DNA of 13,107 nucleotides from NCBI GenBank assembly GCA_003601785.1, contig PIYA01000011.1, forward strand, positions 1 through 13,107, read 5' to 3'. Source of the DNA: Candidatus Bathyarchaeota archaeon (lineage in GTDB: Archaea > Thermoproteota > Bathyarchaeia > Bathyarchaeales > Bathycorpusculaceae). Made by a program: the position numbers and the translations under genes. The notes below the pieces were generated by a model that saw nothing but the letters and a program-made list of their open reading frames with translations, was not told the DNA's origin and made no database searches. Shown piece by piece: positions 7,138 through 13,107 of this stretch (positions are counted from its first letter, which is position 1; each line of letters starts with the position of its first letter).

Positions 7138-8361
7138 CTATTTCATCTCCACAGACCCTGTGATTCCCCTTATTCTTTCCACGGCCTTCGGGATAACCTC
7201 TAAAACATAGTTTATATCCTCTTCTGTATGACACCGTGTAACTTTCATCAGAATGCTGCCGTGGGCTTCGGAAAACTTCCTACCTATGGCTACGAGAACA
7301 TGACTTGGTTGAAGAAGCCTTCTGGTGCATGCGCTTCCACTCGAGACATAAACACCGTTTAGGCTTAACTCGATGGTTAACGCTTCTCCCTCACATCTTA
7401 GAAAACTTATGTTCACATTGTCAGGAGCCCGCTTATCGCCTTTAGGCCCGTTAAGCCTCACATCCACTATTTTCCCCGTTATCCCATCGATAAGCTTGTC
7501 CCTAAGCCTTTGCATATGCCTCACGTTTCCCTCAAAATCTTTAAAGGCAAGTTCAGAAGCCTTTGCAAAACCAACAATTAACGGTGTGTTTTCAACTCCG
7601 GGCCAAAGTTTCTGCGTTCCTATCTGCCCCTCTAAGATTCTATTGATTTTAACGCCTTCCTTAACGTATAGAACGCCGATTCCCCGAGGCCCCAAGATTT
7701 TGTAGCTGCTTAAGGTCGCTAAATCCACGTTTAAATCTTGCACGTTGAATGGAATTTTTCCATACGCGTCTGAAGCGTCTGTGTGGAATATTGCTTCTGG
7801 GTTTTCATCCTTAACTATTTCTAAGGCTTCTTTAATAGGCTCTATTGTTCCAATCTCATGGTTTACAGCAGACAGACTCACAAGAATCGTTTCTTTATCA
7901 ACAACATCTGCCAATTTTTCAAGATTGATGAAGCCTTCACCGTCAACCGGAATCTTCACTACGGTAAATCCGTACTTGCTAAGCAAATCCGTTACATGTA
8001 AAACGCTTAAAGGCTCAATTTCGGAAACCACGATTTTCTTACCCTTACCCTTCATCGTGAAAGCTGCTCCCATGAGCGCCAAGTTGTTCACTTCCGTCTC
8101 TCCGGGAGCGAAATTGACCTCTTCAATGACCTTACAACCCAGAAATTTCGCTATTTTTTGCGAAGATTCCATTATTGCTTCAAACGCTTCCCAGCCTGGC
8201 TTATGAGTTAAGGTCGGGTTACCATAAGCATATTGACTAAAATAGGGTAGCATAGCCTCAACTACTTCTTTTGGAACCATGCTTGAGTTTTCAATATCCA
8301 AGTAGACCTCGTGTTTCAAGCCTTCATGGGCTTTAAGCAGGTCCTTTACGTGTTCAAACAT
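7138..8361 (-). CDS. Divergent NifS/IscS-family PLP protein, active-site residues altered
   Basis: This is a fold-type I PLP protein of the group I cysteine desulfurase family. Numbering is from the ATG at 8361 (407 residues). K221 in SSYKILGPRG and C345 in SSGSACTRR match the IscS Schiff-base lysine and persulfide cysteine, and TEVNNLAL and VNHEIGTIEPI follow the family. By eye against E. coli IscS several key positions differ. The catalytic His104 is Pro117 (EIEPLSVL). Gln183 is Asp198 (HTDASD). His205 is Tyr220. The Thr of the RSGT phosphate loop is Val256, with its Arg lost. The Arg of the SIRFS segment that binds substrate carboxylate is Leu371. Desulfurase activity is therefore doubtful; a sulfur-relay or regulatory role is possible. 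It is the first gene of the operon. A TTG at 8370 would add three residues. Neither start has a Shine-Dalgarno, and a TATA-like box 23 nt before the ATG suggests a leaderless message. Confidence 0.88.
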   Translation of the reverse strand: MFEHVKDLLKAHEGLKHEVYLDIENSSMVPKEVVEAMLPYFSQYAYGNPTLTHKPGWEAFEAIMESSQKIAKFLGCKVIEEVNFAPGETEVNNLALMGAAFTMKGKGKKIVVSEIEPLSVLHVTDLLSKYGFTVVKIPVDGEGFINLEKLADVVDKETILVSLSAVNHEIGTIEPIKEALEIVKDENPEAIFHTDASDAYGKIPFNVQDLNVDLATLSSYKILGPRGIGVLYVKEGVKINRILEGQIGTQKLWPGVENTPLIVGFAKASELAFKDFEGNVRHMQRLRDKLIDGITGKIVDVRLNGPKGDKRAPDNVNISFLRCEGEALTIELSLNGVYVSSGSACTRRLLQPSHVLVAIGRKFSEAHGSILMKVTRCHTEEDINYVLEVIPKAVERIRGITGSVEMK

Positions 8362-8381
8362 TATCTTCAAGACCGTTTCAG

Positions 8382-8386
8382 TTATA
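8382..8386 (-). promoter_or_regulatory. TATA-like box for the sulfur operon
   Basis: TATAA on the minus strand is centred 23 nt before the ATG at 8361, which fits a leaderless transcript. A second AT-rich segment (GGTTATGTTTTT, 8409-8420) is an alternative that would give a leader of about 30 nt. The evidence is positional only. Confidence 0.3.
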
Positions 8387-8448
8387 CTCTAATGTTCACA
8401 TCTCATAGAAAAACATAACCAAAAGCAAAGCTCAAACTTCACGTACAC

Positions 8449-8457
8449 TTTAAATTT
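8449..8457 (+). promoter_or_regulatory. TATA-like box for hel308
   Basis: TTTAAATTT is centred 37 nt before the ATG at 8490. The usual spacing puts the transcript start near 8479, leaving about 11 nt of leader with AAGGA at 8482-8486. That site is only 3 nt from the ATG, closer than ideal. Confidence 0.4.
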
Positions 8458-8489
8458 GATGAAACGTATTTGCTGTTGTTTAAGGAAAG

Positions 8490-10733
8490 ATGGGCGCGTT
8501 TCCGTTGAAAATAACAGATTTACAAGTGCCGGAAGCTGTTAAAGAAGTAATAATTAGGTCTGGGATTATCGAGCTTTATCCACCGCAAGAAGAAGCTGTT
8601 AAGTTTGGTGCTTTGGAGGGAAGAAACCTTGTTTTGGCGAGTCCAACAGCCTCTGGAAAAACTTTAGTCGCGGAACTCTGCGCCCTCAAACACATCTTAG
8701 AAAAGAACGGAAAAGTGATATACTTAACACCTTTGAGAGCACTGGCGAGTGAAAAGTTCACAGAGTTCAAAAAATACTCCTCAATAAAGAAACCGAAGGG
8801 TAAACGGGTGAGAGTGGGTATAAGCACTGGCGATTATGACAGCAGTGACCCGTGGCTGGAAAGATACGATATTATAATAACCACGAATGAAAAAGCTGAT
8901 TCCCTTCTGAGACACAGAGCTAAATGGATGGATGAGATTTCACTTGTAATCGCTGATGAAGTGCATTTACTGAACGATGCAGAACGCGGTCCAACCCTTG
9001 AAGTTGTTTTGGCTAGGCTAATGCAGATCAATCCAGAAGTTCAAATATTGGCTTTAAGTGCAACAATACACAACGTTGAGGAAATAGCGGAGTGGCTTAA
9101 AGCTGGCTATGTGACAACGGAGTGGCGTCCGATATTATTGAAGGAAGGGGTGCTTTTACACAATGAAATTCAGTACAAGGATGGAGATGCGAGAAAAATC
9201 GAAAAGAAAACAAAAAATCCGGCGATAAACTTGGCTTTAAACACCGTTAAATCTGGCGCACAAGCGTTAATCTTTGCAACAACCAGAAAAAACGCTGTTT
9301 CGCTTGCGAAAAAAGCAGCAAACGAGGTTGAACAACTCTTATCCAAACCCTTAAAACGCTCATTAAAACGCGACGCAGATAAAATTCTGGCAACAGGTGA
9401 AAAAACAAGAATAAGCGAACTTCTAGCAGAACTAGTTAGACATGGAACAGCTTTTCACCACGCTGGTTTAGGAAGCGGACACCGTAAGATAATAGAAGAC
9501 TCATTCAGACAGGGAAGAATCAAGGTTTTAACAGCCACTCCCACACTGGCTTTTGGAGTGAACCTGCCAGCCAGAACGGTTATAATCCACGATTATAGGC
9601 GTTATGAACCGGGATATGGCTACTATCCCATCAGAGTCTTAGAGTACAAGCAGATGGCGGGTAGGGCTGGAAGACCGAAATACGACAAGGTTGGAGAGGC
9701 GATACTTATAGCTAAAACAGACGATGAAGCGGATTATTTAATGGAAAGCTACGTCCTCGCACACCCGGAGCGAATATGGTCGAGGCTTGCCGTTGAAAGA
9801 ATCTTAAGGTCTCATGTTTTGGCAACGATAGCAGCGGATTATGCATGTACGGAGCGTGGAATCTACGATTTTTTCGGCAGAACATTCTATGCGTATCAGT
9901 ACGAAACTAAGGCTATAAGGGAGATAATAGCCAAAATTTTGAAGTACTTATACGATGAGGAGATGATAGATGTCAGCGGTGAAAACATTTATGCCACAAA
10001 GTTTGGAAAGAGAGTAAGCGAGCTTTACATAGACCCCGTTTCAGGCGTGATCATTCGTAACGCGTTAAGATGGAAGCCAGCTTATCTAACTGATTTAAGC
10101 CTCTTACACATGATCGCGCACACACCGGATATGGCTCCGAAACTACGACCATACACACGGGAATTAGATGAAATTGCACTCTTCATGGAGGAGCATAAAG
10201 AAGAATTCTTAACCGAGGTTCCAGACGAATGGACGGACAGAATCGCTTATGAAGAGTTTCTCGGAGAAGTTAAGACAGCCATGGTTTTGAAAGCATGGAT
10301 CGAAGAGACAAGCGAGGATGAGATGATTGAAAGATTTCGAGTGCAACCAGGAGACCTTTACAGAACAATCGAAAACGCAAAGTGGCTGCTTTATGCCACG
10401 CATGAATTGGCACTACTCTTTAACAACAAGCAAGTGCTTCCCTTAACACTTGAGCTTATGGAAAGAATAAGCAAAGGAGTGAAAAAGGAACTGTTACCCA
10501 TAGTTAAGCTCGAAGGCATCGGCAGAATACGAGGACGAATACTTTACAACGCTGGATTCAAAACAATAGAGGATATAAAACACGCTCCAATAGAAGACTT
10601 AGTCAGTCTTCCGCTTATAGGACCAAGATTGGCGAAGAAAATCAAGGAACAAGTCGGCGGCTTCGTTAAAAAAGCCGAGTGGAAAAAACTGGGGAAAGAA
10701 GCTTGGGAACAAAAAGCCTTAACTGAATACTAA
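8490..10733 (+). CDS. hel308: Hel308-type SF2 DNA helicase (747 aa)
   Basis: This is an ATP-dependent 3'-5' superfamily 2 DNA helicase. In archaea the family unwinds lagging strands and remodels stalled replication forks. The motifs are in order: Q-motif LYPPQEEA (29-36), motif I ASPTASGKT (50-58), Ia TPLRALASEK (80-89), motif II DEVH (156-159), motif III SATI (190-193), motif IV IFATTR (261-266), motif V TATPTLAFGVNLPA (348-361) and motif VI QMAGRAGRP (388-396). After the winged-helix and ratchet domains comes a C-terminal helix-hairpin-helix domain (674-723: LEGIGRIRGRILYNAG, then LPLIGPRLAKKI) as expected for domain V. The length is typical of the family. The ATG at 8490 fits the family N-terminus (KITDLQVPEAV). 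It diverges from the sulfur operon and converges on purB with a 1-nt gap. Confidence 0.95.
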   Translation: MGAFPLKITDLQVPEAVKEVIIRSGIIELYPPQEEAVKFGALEGRNLVLASPTASGKTLVAELCALKHILEKNGKVIYLTPLRALASEKFTEFKKYSSIKKPKGKRVRVGISTGDYDSSDPWLERYDIIITTNEKADSLLRHRAKWMDEISLVIADEVHLLNDAERGPTLEVVLARLMQINPEVQILALSATIHNVEEIAEWLKAGYVTTEWRPILLKEGVLLHNEIQYKDGDARKIEKKTKNPAINLALNTVKSGAQALIFATTRKNAVSLAKKAANEVEQLLSKPLKRSLKRDADKILATGEKTRISELLAELVRHGTAFHHAGLGSGHRKIIEDSFRQGRIKVLTATPTLAFGVNLPARTVIIHDYRRYEPGYGYYPIRVLEYKQMAGRAGRPKYDKVGEAILIAKTDDEADYLMESYVLAHPERIWSRLAVERILRSHVLATIAADYACTERGIYDFFGRTFYAYQYETKAIREIIAKILKYLYDEEMIDVSGENIYATKFGKRVSELYIDPVSGVIIRNALRWKPAYLTDLSLLHMIAHTPDMAPKLRPYTRELDEIALFMEEHKEEFLTEVPDEWTDRIAYEEFLGEVKTAMVLKAWIEETSEDEMIERFRVQPGDLYRTIENAKWLLYATHELALLFNNKQVLPLTLELMERISKGVKKELLPIVKLEGIGRIRGRILYNAGFKTIEDIKHAPIEDLVSLPLIGPRLAKKIKEQVGGFVKKAEWKKLGKEAWEQKALTEY
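10683..10688 (-). terminator. Possible T-run terminator for purB
   Basis: A run of six A on the + strand gives six T on the minus strand about 47 nt after the purB stop, inside the hel308 coding end. A second run of five T lies at 10711-10715. Evidence is weak. Confidence 0.22.
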
Positions 10734-10734
10734 C

Positions 10735-12105
10735 TTAATCAGGAAGACCTCGCATCTTGCGCTCTTTCTTAGTTTTTTCGATTAAAAGTTCAATTTGTTT
10801 TAAAGCCGTGCCTAAATAGTTTCGCGGGTTTAGCAGCTCGTCGATTTCTTTTTCGCTTAATTTTTCACGTATAAACTTGTCTTCCAGAAGAATTTTCTTG
10901 AAATGCTTGTTTTCCATCTCACTTTTCATTGCCAGTTTCCTTAGAAGCTCATGGGCTTCTTGACGACTCACACCTTTCTTTGTCAAAGCAATCATAACAG
11001 CCTCAGACATCACTCTTCCTTGAGTCAGTTCTATGTTTTCCCGCATACGTTGTTCATCAACCCTTAAGTTGGCTACGATGCTGCTCATCAAGAAAAGCAT
11101 ATAGTCGACGAGAATGCATGCTTCGGGAATTATGAATCTTTCCGCAGAAGACTGAGTTAAGTCTCTTTCATGCCAAGTCTTAATGTTTTCTAACGCTGGA
11201 AAAACCAAACTTCTAACAATCTTCGCCAAGCCACACACTCTTTCACAAGTTATTGGATTCCGCTTGTGAGGCATCGTAGAACTGCCCACTTGCTTCTTTA
11301 CTTCAAAAGGTTCAGAAAGCTCTCCAATTTCCGGTCTCTGCAACTGTCGAATCTCCGTTGCGAAACTGTCAAGGGTAGAGGCAATCATAGCTAACAAACA
11401 TACAATTTCGGCGTAGCGGTCCCTCTGAACAATCTGTGTGGAGATTTCAGCGGGTTTGATCCCCAGCTTTTCCATAACAAGCCTCTGAATTTCCAGAGCG
11501 TGAACACCTAAGCCAGCTTGGGTGCCCACCGCACCGCTCATCTTCCCAACGGTTACACGTTCCCTACATTGCCTAAGTCTCTGAATATGCCGTGAAATTT
11601 CACGTAACCAAACCGTAAACTTGAAGCCCAAAGTTGTTGGCAGTGCGTGTTGCCCATGAGTCCTCCCAATAATCAACGTGTCTTTGTATCGTAAAGCCTT
11701 TTTCATAAGAACCTTCTCAAAATCACTTAGCCTTTTTTCAATCAACTCTAACGCGTCTCTCAATTGAAGAGCCGTTGCCGTGTCTAAAATATCCGAACTT
11801 GTCGCTCCTAAATGAACGTAAGCACCGCTTGATCCGCAAACCTCAGCCAGAGCCCTAACCAAGGCAGCAACATCATGTTTTATTTCACGTTCAATCTCTT
11901 TAACACGAGCCAGTTTAACATACTTTGTCGACGCCATCTCCATTATTTTTTCAGCGTCCCCTTTCGGTATCTCACCGACCTCGGCGTGAGCCCACACCAA
12001 GGCAGCTTCAACATCTAGCATCCTTTGAATTCTCATCTCTTCATCGAAGATTTTCCTCATTTCAGGTGTCCCGTAACGTCCCGTGTCGATAGGCAGAATA
12101 GGCAA
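10735..12105 (-). CDS. purB: Adenylosuccinate lyase (456 aa)
   Basis: This is a soluble tetrameric lyase of the fumarase/aspartase superfamily. It acts twice in purine synthesis, releasing fumarate from SAICAR to give AICAR and from adenylosuccinate to give AMP. The N-terminus (PIDTGRYGTPEMRKIFDEE) is typical of PurB. Visible catalytic segments are KHDV (H77, D78), TSSD (102-105) and GRTHGQHA with H150. The signature loop GSSTMPHKRNP (274-284) contains the catalytic serine (S275 or S276). The length is normal and there are no interruptions. The TTG at 12105 is supported by AGGGA ending 5 nt upstream and by the conserved N-terminus beginning right there. PurB is distinguished from argininosuccinate lyase and fumarase by this N-terminus and signature context. 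It appears to be monocistronic, diverging from the AsnB-like gene. Confidence 0.95.
   Translation of the reverse strand: MPILPIDTGRYGTPEMRKIFDEEMRIQRMLDVEAALVWAHAEVGEIPKGDAEKIMEMASTKYVKLARVKEIEREIKHDVAALVRALAEVCGSSGAYVHLGATSSDILDTATALQLRDALELIEKRLSDFEKVLMKKALRYKDTLIIGRTHGQHALPTTLGFKFTVWLREISRHIQRLRQCRERVTVGKMSGAVGTQAGLGVHALEIQRLVMEKLGIKPAEISTQIVQRDRYAEIVCLLAMIASTLDSFATEIRQLQRPEIGELSEPFEVKKQVGSSTMPHKRNPITCERVCGLAKIVRSLVFPALENIKTWHERDLTQSSAERFIIPEACILVDYMLFLMSSIVANLRVDEQRMRENIELTQGRVMSEAVMIALTKKGVSRQEAHELLRKLAMKSEMENKHFKKILLEDKFIREKLSEKEIDELLNPRNYLGTALKQIELLIEKTKKERKMRGLPD
10773..10778 (+). terminator. Possible T-run terminator for hel308
   Basis: Six T residues within a T-rich stretch (10763-10778) lie about 40 nt after the hel308 stop, within the antisense of purB. 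This fits archaeal oligo-T termination but rests on position alone. Confidence 0.28.
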
Positions 12106-12110
12106 TTTAA

Positions 12111-12115
12111 TCCCT
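12111..12115 (-). promoter_or_regulatory. Shine-Dalgarno AGGGA for purB
   Basis: The minus strand reads AGGGA, then TTAAA, then TTG (12105-12103). The spacing of 5 nt supports this non-ATG start. Confidence 0.55.
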
Positions 12116-12131
12116 GCAAAACTAGATAAGA

Positions 12132-12146
12132 GATTTAAGAATTAAT
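12132..12146. promoter_or_regulatory. AT-rich promoter region between purB and the AsnB-like gene
   Basis: The segment GATTTAAGAATTAAT is the only strongly AT-rich element in the 86-bp divergent gap. On the + strand TTTAAG would start transcription near 12163, giving a leader of about 30 nt before the ATG at 12192. On the minus strand AATTCTTAAAT would start it near 12110-12119, just before purB. The exact box on each strand is uncertain. Confidence 0.35.
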
Positions 12147-12191
12147 GTTTTACCAAAGTGCCCTAACGGTTAAACTGAAAAGGTTCCAGAT

Positions 12192-13107
12192 ATGGGAGCG
12201 CTAATAGCTGTCATAAACAAAAAGGACAAAGACGCAACAGAAACAGCGGTTACCATGCTTAAAACCCTCAAACGTAAAAACATTGAAACGTATGGAATAG
12301 CATCGCCCAAACTGGTAAAAATAGAGAAATCAGCCGAACTGCTAGAAAATCAAAAACTGAATTCACCTGTGATCATTGGACATATCTTCTCAAAGATTCT
12401 TGATTCAGACAAGCCTCAACCAATAGAATTGAAAAATTCAACTCTCATTTTTGAAGGAAGAATTTACTCAGATAACCCACGGTTTTCCGATATAGAATTC
12501 GCCGCTGAAAAGATGAAACAAAACACGAGGAAGGAAGTCAAGGTTTTAATCAAAAATTTTGATGGAAACTTTGCTTTTGTGATAGCAGAACCAAGCACGC
12601 TTATCGCTGGCAGAGACTCTTTAGGCGTCTATCCGCTTTATTACGGCGAAAACGCAGAACTGGCAGCTTTGGCTTCCGAGCGCAAGGCATTATGGAAAAT
12701 AGGGATAAGAGAGACACGCTCTTTTCCACCGGGACACATAGCCTTTGTTACGAAACACGGTTTTAAATTTGAAAACGTTGGAAGACTAGATTACCCGCAG
12801 AGAACCATCTTAAACATGCAAAAAGCAACCGAGGAACTTCAGAGACTCTTGTTACTGTCGGTTAAAAGAAGAATTTCAGGGTTAAAGGATGTTGCTGTGG
12901 CGTTTTCAGGAGGTTTAGATAGCAGTCTAATAGCATTTTTAGCTAAGCATTTTGGAGTTGACGTCCACTTAATATCTGTGAGCCTAGAGAACCAACCAGA
13001 AATCGAACATATAAAAAAAGCTGCTGAAGCATTAGAACTGCCTATTCAAATTCACCTTTTTAAAAAGAGAAACGTGAAGGAAATTCTTCCAACAATTTTG
13101 TGGCTGA
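12192..13107 (+). CDS. Asparagine-synthetase-like protein lacking Cys2, 3' partial
   Basis: This AsnB-family protein is cut by the window end after 305 residues. The N-terminal half resembles the class II glutaminase domain: FDGNFAFVI (123-131) and GRDSLGVYPLYYG (140-152) match the AsnB segments FDGMFAF and RDRLGIKPLYYG. The C-terminal synthetase domain starts near 215 with an intact PP-loop, SGGLDSS (239-245), which binds ATP. The start ATG is followed by GALIAV instead of the usual CGIAG. The glutaminase nucleophile Cys2 is therefore Gly2, and no cysteine occurs anywhere in the visible part. It cannot hydrolyse glutamine in the normal way; it may use ammonia or another amine, as beta-lactam synthetase does. 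AAAGG lies about 9 nt before the ATG. True asparagine synthesis is possible but unproven; an adenylate-forming ligase on another substrate is equally open. Confidence 0.85.
   Translation, partial: MGALIAVINKKDKDATETAVTMLKTLKRKNIETYGIASPKLVKIEKSAELLENQKLNSPVIIGHIFSKILDSDKPQPIELKNSTLIFEGRIYSDNPRFSDIEFAAEKMKQNTRKEVKVLIKNFDGNFAFVIAEPSTLIAGRDSLGVYPLYYGENAELAALASERKALWKIGIRETRSFPPGHIAFVTKHGFKFENVGRLDYPQRTILNMQKATEELQRLLLLSVKRRISGLKDVAVAFSGGLDSSLIAFLAKHFGVDVHLISVSLENQPEIEHIKKAAEALELPIQIHLFKKRNVKEILPTILWL

Noticed and set aside
7745..8206. 153-codon open frame on the + strand opposite the NifS-like gene, and a similar one at 7373-7705
   Set aside because: Both lie fully antisense to a clearly conserved PLP protein, have Ser/Pro-rich composition typical of antisense frames, and show no recognisable motif or Shine-Dalgarno.
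7138..8361. Sep-tRNA:Cys-tRNA synthase (SepCysS) as the identity of the divergent PLP protein
   Set aside because: The SSGSACT loop, GTIEPI segment and C-terminal PSHVLVAIG pattern are IscS/NifS-type. No SepRS or SepCysE context is visible.
8371..8489. A small RNA or riboswitch in the gap between the NifS-like gene and hel308
   Set aside because: The gap shows TATA-like boxes for both directions but no convincing stem-loop or known riboswitch core.
10735..12105. Argininosuccinate lyase or fumarase for the superfamily member here
   Set aside because: The N-terminus PIDTGRYGTPEM and the overall motif context match adenylosuccinate lyase, not the other branches.
1..13107. CRISPR arrays, tRNA genes, insertion sequences or tandem repeats
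   Set aside because: No regularly spaced direct repeats, no cloverleaf-like segment and no transposase or terminal inverted repeat were noticed; nearly all bases are in conserved genes.

Overview
The window looks like chromosomal DNA from an archaeon. It carries the archaeal repair helicase Hel308, and short AT-rich TATA-like boxes lie about 25 nt ahead of several reading frames. Purine-rich Shine-Dalgarno sites precede some genes, genes are packed with 0-20 nt gaps, and TTG start codons are frequent. The FeoB, PurB and AsnB-like proteins also have an archaeal look. I suspect a Thermoproteota-type lineage (for example Bathyarchaeia-like), but sequence reading alone cannot settle this. I see no rRNA, tRNA, CRISPR array or mobile element. 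Both ends cut through genes, as in a metagenome contig.

Layout. Bases 2-2243 (+): feoA (5' end open) overlapping feoB, a ferrous iron import operon. Bases 8361-5134 (-): a tight four-gene sulfur operon. Its order is a divergent NifS/IscS-family protein, an IscU-like scaffold, a canonical SufS cysteine desulfurase and an 89-residue protein of unknown function. Bases 5042-2246 (-): a MoxR-family AAA+ ATPase followed by a NorD/CoxE-like von Willebrand factor A protein, with their own promoter. This unit ends 2 nt from the end of feoB. Bases 8490-10733 (+): hel308, diverging from the sulfur operon across a gap of about 130 bp. Bases 12105-10735 (-): purB, ending 1 nt from hel308. Bases 12192-13107 (+): an asparagine-synthetase-like protein cut by the window end, diverging from purB.

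Working together. About 8.4 kb is devoted to iron import, sulfur mobilisation, Fe-S scaffold assembly and an AAA+/VWA pair. The characterised relatives of that pair (CbbQ/CbbO, NorQ/NorD, CoxD/CoxE) remodel or load metal into enzymes. This suggests a metal-cofactor maturation neighbourhood whose client enzyme is not visible. The most unusual protein is the NifS-family member. By eye it keeps the PLP lysine and the active-site cysteine but has lost the catalytic histidine, two PLP-contact residues and the substrate-binding arginine. The second oddity is the AsnB-like protein, which has Gly where the glutaminase nucleophile Cys2 should be. Hel308 and PurB look like ordinary housekeeping genes.

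Intergenic space is small (about 91, 128 and 86 bp at the three larger gaps). Each of these gaps holds promoter-like sequence. No gene-free stretch exceeds 300 bases.
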